The position numbers and the translations under genes were made by a program. 64,000 nucleotides of DNA from Frateuria edaphi (GTDB taxonomy: Bacteria > Pseudomonadota > Gammaproteobacteria > Xanthomonadales > Rhodanobacteraceae), in NCBI RefSeq assembly GCF_021117405.1, contig NZ_CP088251.1:2790001-2854000 (forward strand), read 5' to 3'. Position 1 is the stretch's first letter. Every line of letters starts with the position of its first letter. Shown here piece by piece: positions 37,499 to 44,273 of the stretch. The notes beneath the pieces are model-generated. The model was not told the DNA's origin. It did no database searches and was given only the letters and a program-made list of their open reading frames with translations.

Positions 37499-39436
37499 TC
37501 ATGCATCAAGCATGGTGCGGACCTTCCGCAGCAGATGCTCGATCTCGAACGGCTTGACCACCATGTCCATGTCGGGACCGAGGAACTTCTCGCGCGTCAG
37601 CGCGTTTTCCGCGTAGCCGGTGATGAACAGGATCGGCAGGTGCGGGCGAAGCCCGCGCGCGATATCGGCCAGGTCGCGACCGTTCATGCCGGGCAGGCCG
37701 ACGTCGGTGACAAGCAGGTCCAGGCTCTCGTCGCCGCGCAGGACCCGCAGCGCCGATTCAATGTCGGCCGCACGCGAGCAGCGGTAGCCCGCCTCGCCGA
37801 GCAGCTCGGCCACCAGCATGCGCACCGTCGACATGTCCTCGACCAGCAGGATGTGTTCGCCGTCGCCCGGTGCGACCACCTGTGGCAGCGTCACGGTCGG
37901 GCGCGCCTCGGCCTGCTCGGCCGGGACCAGCAGCGTCACCTCGGTGCCCTGGCCCTCGGTGCTGGCGATGCGGACCAGGCCGCCGGACTGCCGCGCGAAG
38001 CCGTAGATCATCGAAAGACCCAGGCCGGTGCCCTTGCCGCTCGGCTTGGTGGTGAAGAACGGTTCGAATACCTGTTCCAGCAATTCGGGCGGAATGCCGC
38101 AACCGTTGTCCCGCACGCTGAGGGCGATGTACTGGCCATCGGCCAGTTCGTGGTCGGCGCGGATATGCACGCCGCTGGTGCTGACGCAGACATAGCCGTT
38201 GTCCTGCAGCGCGTCGCACGCGTTGATCACCATGTTGAGCACGGCATTCTCGAACTGGCTGACGTCGATGCGCGCCACCATCGGTTCGCTGGCCAGCTCG
38301 AAACGCAGCTCGACCCGCTCGCCCATGGTGCGGTGGAGCAGGTCCCTGAGCGAGCGAACGTGCTCGTTGATATCCACTGGCCTGGCGTCGAGCGGTTGCT
38401 GCCGAGCGAAGGCGAGCAGCCGGTGGGTGAGCGCGGCCGCGCGGCGCGCCGATTCGAGCGCGATGTCCGAATAGCGCTGTATGTCGAGGCTGCCTTCCTC
38501 GACGCGTCGGTTGATCAGCTCGATGCCGGTGATGATGCCGGTCAGCAGGTTGTTGAAATCGTGCGCGATGCCCCCGGTCAGGCGGCCGAGCGCATCCATC
38601 TTCTGCGCCTGGCGCAGCTGTGCCTCGGTGTGCGCATGTTCCTCGACCTCGCGTGCCAGGCGGGTGGTGGCCGACGTCAGCGCCTCCTGGTGCTGGCGCT
38701 CGCGCTGGCGTTGCTCGGTGACGTCCTCGACAAAGATCAACCCCAGGCCCGGCGCCCGGTACGGCACCACGCGCCATTCGGTTTCGCGCAGGGCGCCGCC
38801 GGCGCGCACGATCAGCATGCCCTGCCATCGCTCGCCCGCGAGCAGGCTCGAACTCAGTGCTTCCAGCGCCTGGGCCTGGCCCTCGGCGAAGCAGTCCGCC
38901 AGGCGCGGCAGGTGTGCGTCGGACGGAATCAGCCGGGCGAACGCCGGATTGCTCTCATGCACGCGCAGGTCTGCGTCGAGCACGGCGATGGGCGCCGCCA
39001 CGTGGGAAAAGATCTCGCGGAAACGCGCCTCGCTTTCGCGCAGTTCGCGCTCGGTGTCGCGCACGCGCAGCAGCGTGCGCAGCGTGGCCATCAGCACGTC
39101 CGGGTCGACCGGATGCACCAGGTAGGCATCGGCGCCTGCATTCAGGCCAGTGATCACGTCGCCGGTGGCGATCGAGGAGGCCGATACGTGCACCACCGGC
39201 AGCAGGGCGGTGTGCGGCTGCTGGCGGAGCTGCCGGACCACGTCGAAGCCGCTCGTGTCGGGCAGGTTGACGTCCAGGATCAGCGCATCGACCGGGTGCG
39301 CCTGCAGCAGCGCCAGTCCCTCGCCGCCAGTCGCCGCCTCCAGCACGAGGCAGCCGCGGCGCTCCAGGACGCGCTTGACGGCGTAGCGCGTGGCGACGTT
39401 GTCATCCACCACCAGCAGGCGGATTTCCTCAGCCAT
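37499..39436 (-). CDS. Cytoplasmic hybrid sensor kinase (REC-PAS-HK-REC), stressosome operon
   Basis: This protein of about 645 aa has an N-terminal receiver ([10 protein letters not shown], Asp55 in [12 protein letters not shown]) and a PAS domain (about 135-245). A kinase core with [14 protein letters not shown] (His292), [20 protein letters not shown] and [11 protein letters not shown] follows. The C-terminal receiver carries [10 protein letters not shown] and Asp578 in [11 protein letters not shown]. No membrane segment is seen. The start at 39436 is preferred because GGGGAG lies seven bases ahead; ATG 39442 is two codons longer. It overlaps the upstream kinase stop and is the last gene of the rsb operon, so it is a probable output or feedback arm of the stressosome (inference). 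Confidence 0.9.
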   Translation of the reverse strand: MAEEIRLLVVDDNVATRYAVKRVLERRGCLVLEAATGGEGLALLQAHPVDALILDVNLPDTSGFDVVRQLRQQPHTALLPVVHVSASSIATGDVITGLNAGADAYLVHPVDPDVLMATLRTLLRVRDTERELRESEARFREIFSHVAAPIAVLDADLRVHESNPAFARLIPSDAHLPRLADCFAEGQAQALEALSSSLLAGERWQGMLIVRAGGALRETEWRVVPYRAPGLGLIFVEDVTEQRQRERQHQEALTSATTRLAREVEEHAHTEAQLRQAQKMDALGRLTGGIAHDFNNLLTGIITGIELINRRVEEGSLDIQRYSDIALESARRAAALTHRLLAFARQQPLDARPVDINEHVRSLRDLLHRTMGERVELRFELASEPMVARIDVSQFENAVLNMVINACDALQDNGYVCVSTSGVHIRADHELADGQYIALSVRDNGCGIPPELLEQVFEPFFTTKPSGKGTGLGLSMIYGFARQSGGLVRIASTEGQGTEVTLLVPAEQAEARPTVTLPQVVAPGDGEHILLVEDMSTVRMLVAELLGEAGYRCSRAADIESALRVLRGDESLDLLVTDVGLPGMNGRDLADIARGLRPHLPILFITGYAENALTREKFLGPDMDMVVKPFEIEHLLRKVRTMLDA

Positions 39437-40289
39437 CGGCATGCTCCCCAGGCAGGACGGTGGGAATGATCACGTAAAACACCGAACCATGCCCGGGCTC
39501 GCTCTCCAGCCCGACCCGGCCGCCCAGCAACTGGCTGAAGCGCTTGCACAGGGACAGGCCCAGCCCCGTGCCTCGCAGCCGCTGTTGCAGCGGCGAATGG
39601 ACCTGGGTGAAATCCTCGAACAGCTTGGCGTGCATGTCCTCGGGGATGCCGATGCCGGTGTCCTTCACCGAGAACCGCACTTCGCCGGGACCTTCCACGC
39701 TCGCGGTCACGCGCACCTCACCCTGCAAGGTGAACTTCAGCGCATTGGCGATGAAGTTGCGCAGGATCTGCGCCAGCTTCTTGTCGTCGGTGTACAGCTT
39801 GGGGATCCCATGCGGCTCCTCGAACACAAGGTCGACCGCGGTGCCACCGGCGATCGGGCGGAACATTCCGCGCAGCGCGGCGAACAGGTCGACCATCTCG
39901 AACCAAGCCGGCGCAATGGTGATGCGGCCCGCCTCGATCTTGGCCAGGTCCAGCAGGTCGTCGACCATCGCACTCAGCTCGCTTGCCGCGTTCTGCACGA
40001 AGTCGACCTGCTTGTGCTGCTCCTCGTTGAGCGGGCCATCCAGTTCGTCGCTGAGCAGGCGCACGATGCTCAGGATCGAGCCGAGCGGCGTGCGGAATTC
40101 GTGGCTCATGTAGGAGAGGAACCGGCTCTTCAGGTCCGAGGCCTGGCGCAGTTCCTCGGCCTGCGTGTCCAGCTCCGCGTAAAGCGCGAGCACGCCCCGG
40201 TTGGTCTCGTCCAGTTCCGCGCGCAGATCCGCGGCCTCTTCGCGCAGGCGCGCGAGTTCGGTGGCAGGGGATTCGGGCAAATCAGACAC
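39429..40289 (-). CDS. Soluble sensor histidine kinase, stressosome operon
   Basis: This 286-aa protein opens with a coiled coil (about residues 9-55) and has no sensory or membrane domain. A HisKA box follows (SRFLSYMSHEFRTPLGSILS, His63), then a HATPase domain with NFIANALKFT, VKDTGIGIPED and GTGLGLSLCKR. Lacking its own input domain, it probably takes a signal from a partner through the coiled coil. The stressosome proteins encoded just upstream are the obvious candidates. It overlaps the upstream phosphatase gene by eight bases and the downstream hybrid kinase. Confidence 0.92.
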   Translation of the reverse strand: MSDLPESPATELARLREEAADLRAELDETNRGVLALYAELDTQAEELRQASDLKSRFLSYMSHEFRTPLGSILSIVRLLSDELDGPLNEEQHKQVDFVQNAASELSAMVDDLLDLAKIEAGRITIAPAWFEMVDLFAALRGMFRPIAGGTAVDLVFEEPHGIPKLYTDDKKLAQILRNFIANALKFTLQGEVRVTASVEGPGEVRFSVKDTGIGIPEDMHAKLFEDFTQVHSPLQQRLRGTGLGLSLCKRFSQLLGGRVGLESEPGHGSVFYVIIPTVLPGEHADG

Positions 40290-41298
40290 GCTTCGCCTCC
40301 AGGGCTAGGACCAGGACGGTGGCATCGTCCCGGCCGCGGCAGTAGTCGCGATGCAGGAGGGCCGCGATCACCGCCGGATGGCGCTGCCACAGGCCCGGAT
40401 AATCGCCCAGGCGCCAGCGCGATTGAAGTCCGTCGCTGTGCATCACCAGCAGTTGGCCGGCGACGTGCGGATAGTCGAACGCATGCGCCTTGCGGAACTG
40501 CGCGCCGACGATGCCCGGATGCGACGCCAGCCCGCGGCTGGATTCCCCGCCCACCAGGCAGGCGGCGATGTTGCCGATACCGGCGAAGCGCAGCAGGCCC
40601 AGGCCATCGTGGCGCGCGAACGCCACCGCCCCACCGCGGGTGCCAGCCATGCGTTGATGCGCGCGCTCGAGTAGTACCTCCGGCGCATCGAACGGCGATT
40701 CGGCGAACGCCCCGGCGCCCGCCTCCGCGGCTTCGGCGGCCTGCGGACCGTGGCCGAGCCCGTCGGCGACCATTGCGCTCGTCCGGGTTCCGTCGATGGC
40801 CAGCCGCCAGCTGTCGCCGCTGATGCTCTCCCCGTGCAGCGCGTGATGGCTGACGCCATAGCGGTAATCCGTCCCGGCCGGCGTGCCGCGCGGGTAAAGC
40901 CGCGCCAGCACCACGGCGCCGCGCGCATCGGCATAGGCGTCGAACACCTGCGCCTGGCGCGTAAGCGCGCTCAGCCCGATGCCCTGGGTGCCGCGCGTGG
41001 AATAGCCGTCCACCAGGCAATGCGCCAGGTCGAAACCCGGACCGCGGTCGACCGCGACGATTTCCAGCCCCGACCCATCACGTCCGGCCACCATCGAAAG
41101 ATGCAGCGCGCCGCGTTTGGCGTGCTTGAGCACATTGCTGGCCAGTTCCGTGGCGACCAGCGCCGCGCGACCGGTGTCGGCCTCGTCGAATCCGGCCCGC
41201 TGCGCCCATTGCATGGCCACCCGCCTGGCGTGGCCGACCTGGCTGGCATCTTCCAGCGCGAGCACCAGGGTGGGTGCGCCGGTCTGCCCTATGTCCAT
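40282..41298 (-). CDS. RsbX-like PP2C phosphatase with N-terminal RsbT/RsbW-like ATPase domain
   Basis: This 338-aa fusion has residues about 1-138 as a GHKL anti-sigma-type ATPase (LVATELASNVLKHAKRG, VAVDRGPGFD, TRGTQGIGLSALTR). Residues about 145-335 form a SpoIIE/PP2C phosphatase with metal-binding Asp motifs MVADGLGHGPQAA (Asp179), VMHSDGLQSRW (Asp289) and RGRDDATVLVLAL. In stressosomes RsbX removes phosphates from RsbR and RsbS to reset the complex. Here the phosphatase carries an extra ATPase domain not found in Bacillus RsbX. The ATG at 41298 overlaps the rsbT stop by ten bases. Confidence 0.9.
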   Translation of the reverse strand: MDIGQTGAPTLVLALEDASQVGHARRVAMQWAQRAGFDEADTGRAALVATELASNVLKHAKRGALHLSMVAGRDGSGLEIVAVDRGPGFDLAHCLVDGYSTRGTQGIGLSALTRQAQVFDAYADARGAVVLARLYPRGTPAGTDYRYGVSHHALHGESISGDSWRLAIDGTRTSAMVADGLGHGPQAAEAAEAGAGAFAESPFDAPEVLLERAHQRMAGTRGGAVAFARHDGLGLLRFAGIGNIAACLVGGESSRGLASHPGIVGAQFRKAHAFDYPHVAGQLLVMHSDGLQSRWRLGDYPGLWQRHPAVIAALLHRDYCRGRDDATVLVLALEAKRV

Positions 41299-41693
41299 CG
41301 GGCGATGGTGACGCGGGTGCCCTTGCCGGGCGCGCTGTCCAGTTCGAATTCGTTGACCAGCCGCTTGGCCCCGGTCAGACCCAGGCCCAGCCCGCTGCCG
41401 GACGTCCAGCCATCGGTCATGGCCAGCTTGAGGTCGGCGATGCCGGGGCCCTGGTCGCGGAAGACCAGGCGCACGCCACTGCGCACGCCGTCTTCCAGGA
41501 TCTCCCAGTCCATGTCGCCGCCACCACCGTAGATCACGGCATTGCGCGCCAGTTCGCTGGCCGCGGTGATCAGCTTGGTCTGGTCGACCAGACGCAGGCC
41601 GCACTCCTGCGCCACGCGGCGCACGGCCTGGCGGGCCAGCACGACGTCCTGTTCGACGCGAACCGGCATGGTGCCGCGGTTGCGTACGTTCAT
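41289..41693 (-). CDS. rsbT: Stressosome serine/threonine kinase RsbT
   Basis: This 134-aa GHKL kinase has RsbT motifs LITAASELARNAVIYGGGGD (N box), VFRDQGPGIADL and GSGLGLGLTGAKRLV. RsbT phosphorylates RsbS and RsbR in the stressosome and is then released to act on a downstream target. The ATG at 41693 overlaps the rsbS stop by four bases, and the 3' end overlaps the next gene. No rsbU is visible in the operon, so the released kinase must have another partner. Confidence 0.94.
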   Translation of the reverse strand: MNVRNRGTMPVRVEQDVVLARQAVRRVAQECGLRLVDQTKLITAASELARNAVIYGGGGDMDWEILEDGVRSGVRLVFRDQGPGIADLKLAMTDGWTSGSGLGLGLTGAKRLVNEFELDSAPGKGTRVTIARWT

Positions 41694-42052
41694 TGGGCGG
41701 CCACGCGTTCGCGCAGCAGTTTCATGCCCCGCTCGACGTCGAGCGCCGTACTCACGCCGGGCAGGGTCAGGCCGAGCTCCACCAGGGTGATCGCCACTTC
41801 CGGCTGCATGCCGACCAGCACCGTGTGGGCATCCATGATGCGCGACTGCGCCGAGATGGTGCCGATCATGCGGCCGATGAACGAATCGACCATGTCCAGC
41901 GCCGAGATGTCGATCAGCACCCCACGCGCGGTGGTCTTGCTGATGCGCTCGGCCAGGTCCTCCTGCAAGGTCAGCGCGAGCTGGTCGTGCATGTCCACCT
42001 GGATGGTCACCAGCAGGAACTCGCCCATGCGCAGGATCGGAATGCGTTCCAT
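41690..42052 (-). CDS. rsbS: Stressosome scaffold RsbS (STAS domain)
   Basis: This 120-aa single STAS domain protein has GVLIDISALDMVDSFIGRMI with Ser57 in the VDS position, the site phosphorylated by RsbT in B. subtilis RsbS. It assembles with RsbR into the icosahedral stressosome core and holds RsbT. It sits between rsbR (three bases upstream) and rsbT (ATGA overlap), the canonical R-S-T order. Confidence 0.95.
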   Translation of the reverse strand: MERIPILRMGEFLLVTIQVDMHDQLALTLQEDLAERISKTTARGVLIDISALDMVDSFIGRMIGTISAQSRIMDAHTVLVGMQPEVAITLVELGLTLPGVSTALDVERGMKLLRERVAAQ

Positions 42053-42055
42053 CGA

Positions 42056-42907
42056 TCAGGCCTTGACCACGTTCAGGCCCGCGCGCTTGAGCGCCAGCGC
42101 CAGCGCGTCGGCAAGGTTGGCCTTGGTGACGATGCCCTGCAGGTCCAGGCCCAGGTGCACGATGGTCTGCGCGATCTGCGGACGCACGCCGCTGATGATG
42201 CAATCGGCGCCCATCAGGCGGATCGCGGTCACCGTCTTGAGCAGGTGCTGGGCGACCAGGGTGTCCACGGTCGGGACGCCCGTGATGTCGATGATCGCGA
42301 TTTCCGAGCCGGTCTCGACGATGCGCTGCAGCAGCGATTCCATCACCACCTGGGTGCGCTGCGAATCGAGCGTGCCGATCATCGGCAGCGCCAGTACGCC
42401 GTCCCACAGCTTGACCACCGGCGTGGACAGCTCCAGCAGTTCCTCCTGCTGGCGGCGGATGACTTCCTCGCGCGACTTCTGGAAGGTAGCGATGGTGTAC
42501 AGCCCCAGCTCGTCGATCAGCTCGGAGAGGGCCCACAGCTGCTCGGCCAGGCGCGCGGGATCGTTTGCCAGCTCCCGCTGGAGCAGCGAGAACAACGGCC
42601 GCTTGAGCGAGAAGATGAAGTTGGCGGTGTGCTGCGAATCGAAGCCGTTCAGCGCACGATCGCGCGAAAGCTTTTCGAGGAACGCGCGGCCGTCCGCCCA
42701 TGCGTCGCCGCCGACGGCGCTGCCGCCCCGGCTCGCGCACTGGACCAGCAGGCGCAAGGCTTCGGTGGTCTGCCGGCGAAGATCCTCGGCGCTCAGGCGG
42801 GTATCGCGGGTGGCGCCACTGTTGGCCAGGTCCGCGTTCCACTGCTCGAGCAGCCAGGCATCGTTGTTGCGCATTGCGTCCAGCGTCAACGGCTGCAGCT
42901 GTGCCAT
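42056..42907 (-). CDS. rsbR: Stressosome sensor RsbR homologue
   Basis: This 283-aa protein has an N-terminal helical RsbRD-type domain (about residues 10-150) and a C-terminal STAS domain with IIDITGVPTVDTLVAQHLL and GVRPQIAQTIVHLGLDLQGI. Thr216 of VDT matches an RsbT phosphorylation position of B. subtilis RsbR. The N-terminal part is not the globin fold of RsbR but the helical type that may respond to redox or other cytoplasmic signals; the signal is unknown. Start 42907 has AAGGA at the right distance; ATG 42913 is also in frame. It heads the six-gene operon. Confidence 0.93.
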   Translation of the reverse strand: MAQLQPLTLDAMRNNDAWLLEQWNADLANSGATRDTRLSAEDLRRQTTEALRLLVQCASRGGSAVGGDAWADGRAFLEKLSRDRALNGFDSQHTANFIFSLKRPLFSLLQRELANDPARLAEQLWALSELIDELGLYTIATFQKSREEVIRRQQEELLELSTPVVKLWDGVLALPMIGTLDSQRTQVVMESLLQRIVETGSEIAIIDITGVPTVDTLVAQHLLKTVTAIRLMGADCIISGVRPQIAQTIVHLGLDLQGIVTKANLADALALALKRAGLNVVKA

Positions 42908-43382
42908 GGGCATTCCTTGTTGAGTAATCGGCGCATCATGGCGCAACTGATGTGATCAGGACAGTAGCCCGCGATCGGCGTTCATCGACCGACGAAGCCG
43001 GTTTGATTCCAACCGCAGCAGCACCCGCTCTCAGCGATCTGGCTGCAACCATGGATGCCCCCGAATCTCCGCCGGGCGCCCCGATTTCTTCCGCTTCGTA
43101 CCGGGTCAGGTGGGCGACAATTCAGTGACGCGAGAGCGTGTTGTGGCGACTGGCCCATTGCGAAGGCGGAGCATCGTTCAACGCGGGTGTGCCGGATGCC
43201 TGCTTCGGGCCGAAAGCAGATGCGCGGACTTCCGCAAGTTTCGCCCCTGCCGCTGACCACCCGCCGTGCGCGGATGGGTCTTCGACGCATCAGGTAGACC
43301 TCCAGGGGCGCGCTACCCACGATCCAAACGGCGTTACTGCACTGCCGCATGCAAGCCCCTGGTGGCGATGTTACCTTGCCAA
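42908..43382. other. Long intergenic region upstream of rsbR and cutC
   Basis: This divergent gap of about 475 bases has no supported gene. A short open frame at 43138-43485 reads FNAGVPDACFGPKADA, a type of peptide often seen from dispersed non-coding repeats in proteobacteria, so it is not called. The region must hold the promoters of the stressosome operon (leftward) and the mannosidase operon (rightward), but no consensus boxes were convincing. Confidence 0.5.
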
Positions 43383-43398
43383 TATAGATCGATCTAAA
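43383..43398. promoter_or_regulatory. LacI-type operator-like palindrome upstream of the mannosidase cluster
   Basis: TATAGATCGATCTAAA contains a perfect 12-base palindrome (TAGATCGATCTA) and matches the LacI operator TTTGGATCGTTCCAAA at 12 of 16 positions, including the TCG centre and the flanking AAA. It lies 95 bases before the cutC ATG. It suggests control of the second mannosidase cluster by the same or a related LacI-family protein (inferred). Confidence 0.6.
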
Positions 43399-43493
43399 TG
43401 GCAGGCAACCGTGAAACATCCTCGCCCCTTCCCAAGCGCGTGGGCTCGCTTCGAGCGCCTTGCGACCGAATCCGCTGGCGGGTAGGTCTCCTG

Positions 43494-44261
43494 ATGCCTG
43501 CATTCCCCGCACCACTGCTCGAAGTTGCCGCCAACTCGGTCGCCTCCGCGCTGGCCGCGCAGGAAGGTGGCGCCGGGCGGGTCGAGTTGTGCGCGGCGCT
43601 GGAGCTGGGAGGCGTGACGCCTTCCTACGCGGAGATCGCCACGGCGCGCGATCGGCTGACGATCCCCTTGTACGTGCTGATCCGCCCGCGCGGGGGCGAC
43701 TTCCTCTACAACGACTTCGAGTGCGAGGTGATGCTGCGCGACGTCGAGGCCTGTGCGGCTCTGGGGTGCGACGGCGTGGTGCTCGGCGTGCTGGATGCCG
43801 AGGGTCGGGTCGAGGAGGCGCGTTGCCGGGCACTGGTCGGTGCGGCCGGGCGACTGGGTGTCACGTTCCACCGCGCCTTCGACATGGTGGTCGACCCGGC
43901 GCAGGCGCTGGAGGCGGTGATCGGACTGGGCTGCGAACGCGTGCTCAGTTCCGGCGCGCGGACGAGTGCGATCGACGGCGCGGCGGCCTTGCGCGCGTTG
44001 GTGGAACAGGCGGCCGGGCGGCTGGTGGTGATGCCCGGCGCAGGCGTCCATGCAGGCAACATTGCGGCGCTCGCTCAAGCGACGGGCGCGAGCGAGTTCC
44101 ATGCTTCGGCGAAGCGTGCCTTGCCGTCGGGCATGCGCCATCGACAGCCAGGCCTGGATGACATGGCCACGGGCGAGTGGCGCAGCGACAGGGCGGAAGT
44201 GCGCGCGATGGTATCGGCGCTGCAGGATCTGGCGGCGCGCGAAATCCCGGCCTCGACCTAG
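43494..44261 (+). CDS. cutC: CutC-family TIM-barrel protein
   Basis: This 255-aa protein shows the CutC family segments LLEVAANSVASALAAQEGGA, GRVELCAALELGGVTPSYA, LIRPRGGDFLYND, GVTFHRAFDMV and ERVLSSGARTSA. CutC was named for copper tolerance in E. coli, but that role is disputed and the fold is an enzyme-like TIM barrel. Here it is the first gene of a cluster of three mannosidases, 12 bases before the GH2 gene, which favours a carbohydrate-related role. The ATG at 43494 (GGTAGG upstream) starts the conserved domain. There is no signal peptide, so it is cytoplasmic. Confidence 0.9.
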   Translation: MPAFPAPLLEVAANSVASALAAQEGGAGRVELCAALELGGVTPSYAEIATARDRLTIPLYVLIRPRGGDFLYNDFECEVMLRDVEACAALGCDGVVLGVLDAEGRVEEARCRALVGAAGRLGVTFHRAFDMVVDPAQALEAVIGLGCERVLSSGARTSAIDGAAALRALVEQAAGRLVVMPGAGVHAGNIAALAQATGASEFHASAKRALPSGMRHRQPGLDDMATGEWRSDRAEVRAMVSALQDLAAREIPAST

Positions 44262-44273
44262 CCCCGAGCGGTC

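Noticed and set aside
43138-43485. Short + strand frame in the stressosome-cutC gap reading FNAGVPDACFGPKADA
   Set aside because: The peptide style matches spurious products of dispersed non-coding sequence; no ribosome-binding site and the operator palindrome lies within it.
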